NCBI GenBank assembly: GCA_013698215.1
Contig: JACCVJ010000217.1
Span: 1-13,600, forward strand
Source: Tatlockia sp.
GTDB lineage: Bacteria > Cyanobacteriota > Cyanobacteriia > Cyanobacteriales > Chroococcidiopsidaceae
Reading direction: 5' to 3'
Length of the DNA stretch: 13,600 bases
Shown here: piece by piece, positions 6,228 through 13,472 of the stretch
How the letters are laid out: each line of letters starts with the position of its first letter
Position numbering within the stretch: position 1 is the first letter of the stretch
The notes under the pieces: model-generated
Told to the model about the DNA's origin: nothing
The model's database searches: none
What the model saw: the letters and a program-made list of their open reading frames with translations, nothing else
Program-made: the position numbers and the translations under genes

Positions 6228-6995
6228 ATGAACGATCTAGACCGATGTTACAGATTACTTGGGCTTGAGCCAGGAGCATCCCTCGAAGAAGTCAATCAAG
6301 CTTACAAAGACTTAGCTTTTATTTGGCATCCCGATCGCATTCCTCAAGATAATCTGCGGCTACATCAAAAAGCACAAGACAAACTTAAAGAAATTAATCA
6401 CGCGCGCGATCGCTTGCGGGAAGTAAAAACGCGCGATCGCATTCCCACAAATCACTCCACTCAACAAAGAAAGCCGCCCCAATCGTCGCCACCAAGCTAT
6501 TATCAATCTTCGCCACAAAGAAAGCCGCCCCAGTCGCCGCCACCGCCGCCACCGCCACCATCTAGTTACTCTCAATCCTCCCGGCATCATCAATCTCATT
6601 ATGCGTCTTACAGTCAGCCTAAAAAGTCTCATGGCGACTTAAGCGGAGTAGATTTAAGAGGCGCAAATCTCCAAGAAAAAGATTTCTCTTACAGAAACTT
6701 AAGCAAAGCTAATCTCAGCGAGGCTAACTTGAGCGATGCTTTTCTGCATAAAGTCAATTTGCAAGAAGCAGATCTATCTAGAGCAAATTTATTTAGAGCT
6801 AACTTGCTACAAGCAAATCTTATTAATGCTAATTTGCGCGAAAGTAACTTAATTGGAGCCGATTTTAGCGGTGCAGACCTTAGTGGAGCCGATTTGAGCG
6901 GTGCTAAAGTGGGAGCAGGCGATCGCATTATGGTCAAACTAACGGGGGCAAATTTGCGGGGAACAATTATGCCTAATGGTCAAATTCATCAATAA
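6228..6995 (+). CDS. J-domain protein fused to pentapeptide repeats
   Basis: A 255-residue fusion. Seen: an N-terminal J domain at about 4-66 (CYRLLGLEPGAS, WHPDR) with the essential HPD at 34-36, expected to stimulate DnaK/Hsp70 ATPase. It lacks the Gly/Phe region and zinc fingers of DnaJ. A Pro/Gln/Ser linker spans about 72-134. It is followed by 17 uninterrupted pentapeptides of the A(D/N)LXX type at 141-225, a break at 226-240, and a final ANLRG before the ending GTIMPNGQIHQ, which is typical of cyanobacterial pentapeptide proteins. Known: such repeats form a right-handed beta-helix. Inferred: the helix binds a partner and the J domain brings Hsp70 to it; the client is unknown. The linker contains a 17-codon in-frame duplication at DNA level. 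No strong Shine-Dalgarno precedes the ATG. A hairpin at 7035-7061 closes the gene. Confidence 0.93.
   Translation: MNDLDRCYRLLGLEPGASLEEVNQAYKDLAFIWHPDRIPQDNLRLHQKAQDKLKEINHARDRLREVKTRDRIPTNHSTQQRKPPQSSPPSYYQSSPQRKPPQSPPPPPPPPSSYSQSSRHHQSHYASYSQPKKSHGDLSGVDLRGANLQEKDFSYRNLSKANLSEANLSDAFLHKVNLQEADLSRANLFRANLLQANLINANLRESNLIGADFSGADLSGADLSGAKVGAGDRIMVKLTGANLRGTIMPNGQIHQ
6404..6440. repeat. paired HIP1 decamers in the J-domain/linker junction
   Basis: GCGCGATCGC occurs at 6404-6413 and again at 6431-6440, 27 bp (nine codons) apart in the same reading frame, encoding RDRL and RDRI. It is the densest HIP1 spacing in the window. Confidence 0.8.
6464..6544 (+). repeat. in-frame 51-bp-period duplication in the linker
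   Basis: A 30-bp unit at 6464-6493 recurs at 6515-6544 with two mismatches (28 of 30 identical). The 51-bp period equals 17 codons, so the frame is kept and RKPPQS is duplicated. A CCG/CCA proline-codon run of about 25 bp follows the second copy. Both suggest slippage-prone linker growth. Confidence 0.85.
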
Positions 6996-7034
6996 TTATC
7001 AGCGCGATCTCTTTGATTATTATCAATTTTTAGC

Positions 7035-7070
7035 AGGATGACTAAATAACTTGGTCATCCTTCATAATTT
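7035..7070 (+). terminator. Rho-independent-type terminator of the J-domain gene
   Basis: AGGATGACTAA (7035-7045) pairs with TTGGTCATCCT (7051-7061) in an 11-bp stem with one G-U pair and a 5-nt loop, followed by TCATAATTTT. It lies 39 bp after the J-domain stop and separates that gene from the polyphosphate kinase gene. Confidence 0.6.
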
Positions 7071-7116
7071 TAAGAACTTCAAAGTATAAAATTAAACACA
7101 ATATCTGTAAAACCTT

Positions 7117-7129
7117 GGAGATAATTTTG
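7117..7129 (+). promoter_or_regulatory. Shine-Dalgarno that sets a TTG start for the PPK2 gene
   Basis: GGAG at 7117-7120 stands 6 nt before an in-frame TTG at 7127-7129. Another in-frame TTG at 7115 would overlap this site, and no ATG occurs in frame until deep inside the conserved domain, so 7127 is the best-supported start. Confidence 0.6.
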
Positions 7130-8068
7130 CAAAAAGATAAGTCTAAGTCAAAAAATATCCCCACACAAGCAGAAAGTTCTCAAACTAAACAAGCTACAGA
7201 TTCAGCAATTGAGCAAGTAACTTTATTACCAAAAACAAGCTCTAGTTCGCCACCAAAGCCTAATTATCCCTGCTATCAAGTCGAACCAGAAAAATTAATT
7301 AAGTTAGCTGATTTTGATGCTGATTTGTGCGAAAGTTACAGAAAAAAGAAAGATATTGAATCAGAACTTGTTTATCAACGCGATCGCTTAAGAGTGCTGC
7401 AACAGCGTCTTTATGCTGAAAATCAGCGCAGTTTGTTAATTGTTTTGCAAGCAATGGATACGGGGGGTAAAGATGGCACAATTAAACAAGTTTTTAGCGG
7501 TATCAATCCTCAAGGTTGCCGCGTTTGGTCGTTTAAACATCCTAGTTTAGAAGAATCAAATCATGACTTTTTATGGCGTTATCATCAACATACTCCGCAA
7601 AAAGGAATGATGACAATTTTTAATCGCTCTCATTACGAAGACGTGCTAATTGTGCGAGTTAAAAAATTAGTGGAAGATGAAGTATGGCAAAAACGCTACC
7701 AGATAATTAATGATTTTGAAAAAATGCTTACTCTTAGTAATATTACGATAATTAAGTTTTTTCTCCACATCTCTAAAGCTGAACAAAAACTGCGTTTAGA
7801 AAGCCGCTTGGAAAATCCTGATAAGCTATGGAAGTTTTCAATTAACGATGTCAACGAGCGGTTGTGGTGGGATGATTATCAGTTGGCGTATCAAGATGCG
7901 ATTAATAACTGTTCTACAACTTATGCACCTTGGTATGTTGTGCCTGCTAACAAAAAATGGTACAGAAATTTAGTAATAGCACGGGCGATCGCTGATACAT
8001 TAGCAGCAATGAATCCTCAATATCCCCAAGCTGAAGCAGATATCAAAGATATTAAAATACCTGACTAA
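7127..8068 (+). CDS. ppk2: PPK2-family polyphosphate kinase
   Basis: Uses inorganic polyphosphate to phosphorylate nucleotides (or the reverse), linking phosphate storage to nucleotide pools in the cytoplasm. 313 residues from the TTG start. Seen: a poorly conserved, Ser/Lys/Gln-rich N-terminus of about 45 residues, then the Walker A-type motif AMDTGGKDGT (about 109-118, with the conserved Asp and Lys), NPQGCRVWSFKHPS, the Walker B-type NRSHYEDVL (from about 166) and the lid region FFLHISKAEQKLRL (from about 211). The WW and APWYVVPANKKWYRN motifs near the C-terminus are also typical. Known: PPK2 enzymes fall into classes acting on NDP, NMP or both. The wording NPQGC and FLWRYHQ with a single domain resembles class III members of Deinococcus/Meiothermus type, which use AMP and ADP; the class is my inference. 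The gene converges, 6 bp apart, on the next. Confidence 0.94.
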   Translation: MQKDKSKSKNIPTQAESSQTKQATDSAIEQVTLLPKTSSSSPPKPNYPCYQVEPEKLIKLADFDADLCESYRKKKDIESELVYQRDRLRVLQQRLYAENQRSLLIVLQAMDTGGKDGTIKQVFSGINPQGCRVWSFKHPSLEESNHDFLWRYHQHTPQKGMMTIFNRSHYEDVLIVRVKKLVEDEVWQKRYQIINDFEKMLTLSNITIIKFFLHISKAEQKLRLESRLENPDKLWKFSINDVNERLWWDDYQLAYQDAINNCSTTYAPWYVVPANKKWYRNLVIARAIADTLAAMNPQYPQAEADIKDIKIPD

Positions 8069-8074
8069 AAAACC

Positions 8075-8662
8075 TTACTCAGTCTGGGATTCTGGGTGTT
8101 TTAGCTTCCAAATAGAACTAGAAATTAGATTTATCAGGACGTGAGCAATAATTGGGATGAGCAAATTATTTGTTATTACCGCACTGTAGCCCAAGATAAA
8201 GCCGACAATAGTAGCCCATACAACATACTGCCATTGCTTGCAATTGCTCAGGTGCAAAATCCCAAAACAAAGACTAGATACAGCAATTCCGGTTGTATCA
8301 GTGCCAAAAGCTGGCAGCATTACACCCCTAAATAATAGTTCCTCACTAAGTCCTGGTAATAATCCTACCCAAATTAAGTCGGTCAATACCAAGGGTTTAA
8401 GGACAAACTCTAAGTAAAAATCGGCACTGTTGCGATAAGCTGCCCAAAATTGGTACATTAAAGAGCTAATAGTCGTGACGATCGCAGCTATGGCAATGGC
8501 AAAGGGTAGGGTGGCTGCATTCCAGCGCAAAGGCAATAAGGCAACATCGCCCAATTGTAACCAAAGCTTGGCAAGTAACCCCAATAAAACGGCAGTCACA
8601 CCCATAGCTATCAGTAACTGAGTGCGTGTGAGAGGTTGAAGTTGGGGATCGATTTGGGTCAC
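8075..8662 (-). CDS. CPBP-family (CAAX/Abi) intramembrane metalloprotease
   Basis: A 195-residue integral membrane protein. Seen: hydrophobic segments at about 15-36, 51-68, 90-104, 123-137, 146-163 and 165-184, and the three active-site motifs of the family: EELLFRG with Glu107, Glu108 and Arg112; FGILH with His137; and HVLIN with His174 and Asn178. Known: CPBP proteases cut near or in the membrane, and relatives include Rce1 and bacteriocin self-immunity proteins; most cyanobacterial members have no known substrate. The start is GTG at 8662, chosen because it is the only start codon that keeps the hydrophilic N-terminus, and the next start codon would fall in the first helix. No Shine-Dalgarno is obvious. 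It is convergent with the PPK2 gene and divergent from mfd. Confidence 0.9.
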   Translation of the reverse strand: MTQIDPQLQPLTRTQLLIAMGVTAVLLGLLAKLWLQLGDVALLPLRWNAATLPFAIAIAAIVTTISSLMYQFWAAYRNSADFYLEFVLKPLVLTDLIWVGLLPGLSEELLFRGVMLPAFGTDTTGIAVSSLCFGILHLSNCKQWQYVVWATIVGFILGYSAVITNNLLIPIIAHVLINLISSSIWKLKHPESQTE

Positions 8663-8800
8663 AGAAAGTTTTGGGAGACGATAGAAACTAAAGTAATGGC
8701 GATAGGGGATTATTATGAAGTGCGATCGCGCTTAATTACAATTAAACCATTCATACTACTCTAAAACTCCTAAGTAATTCATCGGCTATTAGACGAATAC

Positions 8801-8829
8801 TTGAGAAGTTACCAGTGCAGAAATAGACT
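8801..8829 (+). promoter_or_regulatory. candidate promoter for mfd
   Basis: TTGAGA (8801-8806) and TAGACT (8824-8829) are 17 bp apart, about 70 bp before the mfd start. A second possible -35, TTGTCA at 8851-8856, is followed at 18 bp by TAGTAA (8875-8880). Neither -10 is strong. The same region has a HIP1 site at 8722-8729 and the A/T inverted repeat TTAATT-AC-AATTAA at 8732-8745. Confidence 0.25.
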
Positions 8830-8900
8830 TTTACAATAGTAAATAGTGGCTTGTCAAACACGCAAAAGCGCTGTTAGTAATATTTAGACTTATAGAATCT

Positions 8901-11900
8901 ATGCCTTTTTCCGCAATTGTTCGGGCTTTGGGGCGATCGCCTCTCTCTATAGAATTATTATCTAAACTAGATCGGCAAAAAGTATGTTATCTAAGCGGCG
9001 CTCCCCGTCTCCCTAAAGGATTAGTTGCTTCAGCTTTAGCCCAAAATAAAGAGCAGAACCTATTTGTCATCTGCGCCACCTTAGAAGAAGCTGGACGCTG
9101 GGCGGCTCAACTAGAAGCTATGGGCTGGCAAACAGTACATTTATATCCTACTTCTGAAACCTCGCCCTACGAACCTTTTGACCCCGAAACAGAAATGATT
9201 TGGGGACAAATGCAAGTTTTAGCCGATTTGATTGTAGATAACACCGATAAGCCGAAAAAAATGGCGATCGTTGCTACACACGCCGCCTTGCAGCCGCACT
9301 TACCACCCCAAAGAGAGTTTTTACCCTTTTGTCTAACCCTCAAACGGAAGATGGAATTAGACTTAAAAACTTTTAGTACTCAACTAGCTAATTTAGGCTA
9401 TGAGCGAGTTCCCCTGGTAGAAACAGAAGGGCAATGGAGTCGGCGCGGCGATATTGTCGATGTGTTTCCGGTGGCTTCAGAGTTGCCTGTGCGCTTAGAT
9501 TGGTTTGGCGATGAACTGCAAAACCTCCGCGAATTTGACCCCGCGACTCAACGCAGTACCCCCCGCAATACTAATAATGGCGCGGCTTTAGATAAAATTG
9601 AGCAGATTATCCTAACTCCAACTAATTTTGGGGGGATTATTACCGCCGCTTTAACTACCGAAGGCGCAAACACTGTCAAATCTTACCTATCTGAGCCTGA
9701 ACAAGAACAGTTTGAGCATGGTAAATCTCCTGAAGGTAGCAGGAGATTTTTGGGCATAGCTTTCGATCAACCCGCCTCTTTGTTAGATTATTTGCCCAAA
9801 AATACCTTAATTGTTATTGACGAAAACGACCAATGTATTGCTCATAGCGATCGCAAAATCGAAAACGTCCAAGAGCAATGGCAGCAAGAACAAAATAAAA
9901 ATCTCCCCAAAATTCACCGCTCTTTTGCCGAGTCAATTGCTACCGCCGCCGAATTTAACAAACTTTACTTAGCTGAACTTGTCGAAGAAATTGGGCTAAA
10001 TTTAGCTAGTCGTCCCGTACCTTCTACCCCGCATCAATACGCCAAACTTGCCGAAACCTTACGCAACGAACGCGATCGCCGTTTTTCTACTTGGCTAATT
10101 TCTGCCCAGCCTAGTCGCTCAGTTTCCTTGCTTCAAGAACACGATTGTCCGGCGCAATTTATCCCCAATCCCCGCGACTACCAGGCAATTGACCGTTTGC
10201 AAATTCAACACACCCCCGTAGCGCTTAAATATTCAGGACTAGCGGAGTTAGAAGGCTTTATCTTACCTACCTTTCGCTTAGTAGTTGTAACTGACCGCGA
10301 ATTTTATGGGCAGCATTCCCTAGCTTCTGGTGGCTACGTCCGCAAACGTCGCCGCGCCGCCTCTAAACAAGTAGACCCCAATAAACTCGCTCAAGGAGAC
10401 TATGTAGTTCATAGAAGTCATGGTTTAGGTCAATTTCTCAAGCTCGAAAGCCTAACTATAAATAGAGAAACCCGCGAATATTTAGTTATTCAATACGCCG
10501 ATGGTTTGCTAAGAGTAGCCGCCGATCAAGTAGGTTCTTTAAGTAGGTTTCGGGCTACAGGTGACGGGCTACCCGCACTAAATCGAATGTCGAGCAAGTC
10601 TTGGGCAGCTTCTAAAAGCAAAGTCCGCAAAGCCATTAAAAAGTTAGCAGTAGACTTACTAAAACTCTACGCCGCTAGAACCCAGCAAACAGGCTTTGCT
10701 TACCCCCCCGATATGCCTTGGCAAGAAGAAATGGAAGATTCCTTTCCTTACACTCCCACACCCGACCAATTGAAAGCTACGGCGGATGTAAAAAGAGATA
10801 TGGAAAGCGATCGCCCCATGGATCGTTTGGTCTGCGGTGATGTGGGTTTTGGTAAAACAGAAGTAGCAATTCGCGCCATATTTAAAGCCGTAACTGCTGG
10901 TAAACAAGTTGCTTTGCTTGCTCCTACAACTATTTTGACCCAGCAGCATTACCATACTCTCAAAGAACGTTTTGCCCCCTATCCAATTCAAGTTGGTTTA
11001 CTCAACCGCTTCCGCAGCGCCCAAGAACGCCGCAATATTCAAGAAAGGTTGGCAACGGGGGAACTAGATATAGTTGTGGGTACGCACCAATTATTAGGTA
11101 AAGGTGTAATTATCCGCGATTTAGGTTTATTGGTCATCGATGAAGAACAACGCTTTGGAGTTAATCAAAAAGAAAAAATCAAATCTTTGCGAAATAAAGT
11201 AGATGTCTTAACTTTAAGCGCTACACCAATTCCCCGTACTTTGTATATGTCTTTGTCTGGTATTCGGGAAATGAGCCTAATTACAACTCCGCCCCCCTCA
11301 AGGCGACCAATTAAAACTCATTTATCTCCTTACGATTTAGAAACTATCCGCAGCGCCATCCGCCAAGAAATCGATCGCGGAGGACAGGTATTTTATGTAG
11401 TACCGCGCGTTGATGGCATTGAGGAAACCTCGGCGGTGTTGCGAGATTCGCTCCCCGGTGTGAGACTTGCGATCGCCCATGGGCAAATGGATGAATCAGA
11501 GCTAGAATCAACTATGCTCACTTTTAGTAATGGTGATGCGGATATTCTTGTTTGCACCACAATTATTGAGTCAGGTTTGGATATTCCTAGAGTCAACACA
11601 ATTTTGATTGAAGATGCTCACAAATTTGGTTTATCTCAGCTATACCAATTGCGCGGTAGAGTTGGTAGGGCAGGCATTCAAGCACAGGCGTGGCTATTTT
11701 ACCCCAAGCAACAAATTTTATCGGAGGCGGCAAGGCAAAGGTTAAGAGCAATTCAAGAATTTGCTACTTTGGGTTCTGGCTATCAGTTATCTATGCGTGA
11801 TATGGAAATTAGAGGCGTGGGCAACTTGCTAGGGGCGGAACAATCAGGGCAAATGGAAGTAATTGGCTTTGACTTGTATATGGAAATATTGCAAGAATCG

Positions 11901-12401
11901 ATTAGAGAAATTCAAGGGGCGGAAATTCCTCAAGTTGAAGATACCCAAATTGACCTTAATCTTACCGCCTTTATTCCCGCCGATTATATCGCCGACTTGG
12001 ATCAAAAAATGAGTGCGTACAGGGCAGTTGCTACAGCTAGTTCTCAAGCTGACTTAGATGCCATTGCCGCCGAATGGAGCGATCGCTTTGGCACGGTACC
12101 ACCCGCCGCTAAACAGCTATTGCGAGTGATGGAACTGAAGCAATTAGCCAAATCTCTCGGATTTAGTCGCATTAAACCAGAGGCTAAACAGCATATAGCT
12201 TTAGAAACAGCAATGGCAGAATCCGCTTGGAGATTGATGGTTGAGAACTTACCCGACCATTTGCAGTCGCGCTATGTCTACTCGCCTGGTAAAGTAATTG
12301 TCCGCAGTCTCAATTTGCTCAAACCAAACCAGCAGCTAGATAACTTAATTGATGCCCTAAGTAAAATGCGAGGGGCAATTCCTGAAGCTGTAATGATTTA
12401 A
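8901..12401 (+). CDS. mfd: transcription-repair coupling factor
   Basis: Mfd removes RNA polymerase stalled at DNA lesions and recruits UvrA, so that transcribed strands are repaired first. The 1166-residue length is close to E. coli Mfd (1148). Seen in order: a UvrB-homology N-terminus (PRLPKGLVAS; the RRGDIVDVFP motif at 181-190); the CarD-like RNA polymerase interacting domain from about 497 (GDYVVHRSHGLGQF); and the RecG-like translocase with Walker A GDVGFGKT at 646-653, DEEQ at 747-750, SATPIPRT at 773-780 and QLRGRVGRAG at 916-925. The C-terminal TRCF domain follows from about 1015. All motor motifs look intact. The gene carries at least five HIP1 sites. Eleven bp after its stop begins a creatininase-family gene, so the two probably share a transcript. 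It is divergent from the CPBP gene. Confidence 0.98.
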   Translation: MPFSAIVRALGRSPLSIELLSKLDRQKVCYLSGAPRLPKGLVASALAQNKEQNLFVICATLEEAGRWAAQLEAMGWQTVHLYPTSETSPYEPFDPETEMIWGQMQVLADLIVDNTDKPKKMAIVATHAALQPHLPPQREFLPFCLTLKRKMELDLKTFSTQLANLGYERVPLVETEGQWSRRGDIVDVFPVASELPVRLDWFGDELQNLREFDPATQRSTPRNTNNGAALDKIEQIILTPTNFGGIITAALTTEGANTVKSYLSEPEQEQFEHGKSPEGSRRFLGIAFDQPASLLDYLPKNTLIVIDENDQCIAHSDRKIENVQEQWQQEQNKNLPKIHRSFAESIATAAEFNKLYLAELVEEIGLNLASRPVPSTPHQYAKLAETLRNERDRRFSTWLISAQPSRSVSLLQEHDCPAQFIPNPRDYQAIDRLQIQHTPVALKYSGLAELEGFILPTFRLVVVTDREFYGQHSLASGGYVRKRRRAASKQVDPNKLAQGDYVVHRSHGLGQFLKLESLTINRETREYLVIQYADGLLRVAADQVGSLSRFRATGDGLPALNRMSSKSWAASKSKVRKAIKKLAVDLLKLYAARTQQTGFAYPPDMPWQEEMEDSFPYTPTPDQLKATADVKRDMESDRPMDRLVCGDVGFGKTEVAIRAIFKAVTAGKQVALLAPTTILTQQHYHTLKERFAPYPIQVGLLNRFRSAQERRNIQERLATGELDIVVGTHQLLGKGVIIRDLGLLVIDEEQRFGVNQKEKIKSLRNKVDVLTLSATPIPRTLYMSLSGIREMSLITTPPPSRRPIKTHLSPYDLETIRSAIRQEIDRGGQVFYVVPRVDGIEETSAVLRDSLPGVRLAIAHGQMDESELESTMLTFSNGDADILVCTTIIESGLDIPRVNTILIEDAHKFGLSQLYQLRGRVGRAGIQAQAWLFYPKQQILSEAARQRLRAIQEFATLGSGYQLSMRDMEIRGVGNLLGAEQSGQMEVIGFDLYMEILQESIREIQGAEIPQVEDTQIDLNLTAFIPADYIADLDQKMSAYRAVATASSQADLDAIAAEWSDRFGTVPPAAKQLLRVMELKQLAKSLGFSRIKPEAKQHIALETAMAESAWRLMVENLPDHLQSRYVYSPGKVIVRSLNLLKPNQQLDNLIDALSKMRGAIPEAVMI

Positions 12402-12403
12402 TC

Positions 12404-12407
12404 GGAG
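12404..12407 (+). promoter_or_regulatory. Shine-Dalgarno of the creatininase-family gene
   Basis: GGAG lies 5 nt before the ATG at 12413 and inside the 11-bp spacer after mfd. It confirms the start and supports translation of both genes from one message. Confidence 0.65.
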
Positions 12408-12412
12408 AAACT

Positions 12413-13159
12413 ATGCAACTGCATTTAACTACTTGGTGTGAAGTTGAGGCTTATTTAGAGCGATCGCAAGGTATCATTCTCCCTATTGGTTCTACAGAGC
12501 AACATGGGCCCACAGGCTTAATTGGCACTGATGCCATTTGTGCTGAAGAAATCGCCTATGGCGTAGGGGAAGCTACTCAGACGTTAGTTGCTCCCACTAT
12601 TAATGTTGGTATGGCACTGCACCATACAGCATTTCCCGGTACAATTAGCCTCAAACCTAGCACGATGATTTTGGTAATTCGAGACTATATTACCTGTTTA
12701 GCTAGAGCGGGATTTAATAAATTTTTCTTTATCAACGGTCATGGGGGTAATATTGCCACTCTCAAAGCCGCCTTTGCCGAAACTTATGCTCATTTAGCCG
12801 AACTCAATATTCCTAAAGCCGAACTTGTCCAATGTCAAGTAGGCAACTGGTTTATGTGCGGTTCAGTTTATAACTTAGCAAAACAACTATACGGCAACCA
12901 AGAAGGCGGTCATGCAACGCCGAGTGAGGTTGCTTTAACTCAGTACATCTACCCTGAGTCCATCAAAAATGTCCCTTTGTCGCCCGAAGTTGCCAAAGGA
13001 CACAAAATCTATAGCGCCGTCGATTTTCGTCATCGTTACCCCGATGGACGGATGGGATCTAACCCCGCTTTGGCTAAACCCGAACATGGCAAGCAATTTT
13101 ATGACTTAGCTGTAAAAGAACTTAGCAACAGCTACTTAGAATTTCTCAATGAGTCCTAA
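12413..13159 (+). CDS. creatininase-family metal-dependent amidohydrolase
   Basis: A 248-residue cytoplasmic enzyme. Seen: the family start IILPIGSTEQHGP (21-33) with Glu29 and His31; Asp40 in IGTDA; HHTAFPGT at 70-77; the metal-site motif INGHGGN (107-113) with His110; and EGGHATPSE (164-172) with Glu164 and His167. These are the usual residues for the divalent metal pair. Known: the family contains creatinine amidohydrolase, the mycofactocin peptidase MftE and the archaeal formylaminopyrimidine deformylase ArfB, so the family alone does not give the substrate. Creatinine use is unlikely in a cyanobacterium. Inferred: it opens a cyclic or formyl amide of unknown identity. It lies 11 bp after mfd with its own Shine-Dalgarno and is followed by two hairpins. 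Confidence 0.9.
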   Translation: MQLHLTTWCEVEAYLERSQGIILPIGSTEQHGPTGLIGTDAICAEEIAYGVGEATQTLVAPTINVGMALHHTAFPGTISLKPSTMILVIRDYITCLARAGFNKFFFINGHGGNIATLKAAFAETYAHLAELNIPKAELVQCQVGNWFMCGSVYNLAKQLYGNQEGGHATPSEVALTQYIYPESIKNVPLSPEVAKGHKIYSAVDFRHRYPDGRMGSNPALAKPEHGKQFYDLAVKELSNSYLEFLNES

Positions 13160-13176
13160 AAACAGAGTATGCACGT

Positions 13177-13192
13177 CACTGTTAAAACAGTG
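13177..13192. promoter_or_regulatory. 7-bp inverted repeat just after the creatininase-family gene
   Basis: CACTGTT and AACAGTG flank two A residues, 17 bp after the stop codon. As RNA it gives a 6-bp stem with a 4-nt loop, too small and lacking a T-run to be a good terminator. It could help 3' end stability or bind a protein. Confidence 0.3.
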
Positions 13193-13222
13193 TACTACTT
13201 GCAACATCTATCTTAATTAATA

Positions 13223-13261
13223 ATTCCCGCCGAGCAAATTTAGGAATAGCTCGACGGGAAT
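13223..13261. terminator. 13-bp hairpin, probable bidirectional terminator
   Basis: The arms TTCCCGCCGAGC (13224-13235) and GCTCGACGGGAA (13249-13260) pair with one mismatch, plus an outer A-T pair, around a 13-nt loop. It lies 64 bp after the creatininase-family stop. On the minus strand the stem is followed by an A/T-rich stretch (ATTATTAATTAAG), so it could also end a minus-strand transcript from the small frame at 13314-13472. Confidence 0.55.
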
Positions 13262-13313
13262 ACATCAACTAGCCTTTTAGTCAAAACTTACCAAAAACGC
13301 TCTCTAAGCATAC

Positions 13314-13472
13314 TTAAGGGGTCAGTTTGAGGATGGTAACTTTGTCAGTTACATTAATACTGATAGTTTTGTTGCTAATAGCAGCTCGTTTTTCGGTTCT
13401 ATTCCCTGCGTCGTCCCAGATAGATTGCGTCGCATAGCTAATTGGAGTATTTAAAGTTATTTTAGTGGGCAT
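13314..13472 (-). CDS. possible small protein, 52 aa
   Basis: I do not recognise this product. An ATG at 13472 (minus) opens 52 codons to TAA. The product begins MPTKITLNTPISYATQ, has a charged middle (WDDAGNRTEKRAA) and ends TISINVTDKVTILKLTP. It has no cysteine, signal peptide or membrane segment, and the beta-prone second half reads like folded protein. An in-frame TGA lies two codons before the ATG, so it cannot extend upstream. No strong Shine-Dalgarno is visible (GAG only). Support for a real gene comes from the composition and from the hairpin placed beyond its stop. It would be convergent with the mfd operon. Confidence 0.4.
   Translation of the reverse strand: MPTKITLNTPISYATQSIWDDAGNRTEKRAAISNKTISINVTDKVTILKLTP

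Larger units (their letters stand above)
2219..12467. repeat. dispersed HIP1 palindromes (GCGATCGC)
   Basis: I count 16 exact copies, starting at 2219, 3909, 4600, 6406, 6433, 6919, 7380, 7985, 8722, 8933, 9847, 10072, 10807, 11469, 12079 and 12460. HIP1 over-representation is a known mark of many cyanobacterial genomes. None occurs in the first 2.2 kb, between 4608 and 6405, or in the last 1.1 kb. Confidence 0.9.

Noticed and set aside
6097..6279. 60-codon minus-strand frame overlapping the J-domain start
   Set aside because: Its only ATG lies inside the J-domain coding region, it covers the J-domain 5' leader, and the sequence matches no motif I know. Composition alone is not enough.
6360..6937. 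Two minus-strand frames (Arg/Trp-rich and Leu/Ala/Lys-repeat) opposite the J-domain/pentapeptide gene
   Set aside because: Their odd, repetitive composition is what the complement of proline codons and pentapeptide repeats would give.
6640..6960. Regular 15-bp periodicity resembling a tandem repeat or array
   Set aside because: The period equals five codons and the translation is ANLXX/ADLXX, so it is protein-level pentapeptide repetition, not a CRISPR or minisatellite array.
10659..10991. 110-codon minus-strand frame inside mfd
   Set aside because: Antisense of the conserved motor domain; no independent support.
13169..13216. 15-codon plus-strand mini-ORF (MHVTVKTVYYLQHLS) after the creatininase-family gene
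   Set aside because: Very short, no Shine-Dalgarno, and it contains the palindrome at 13177-13192.
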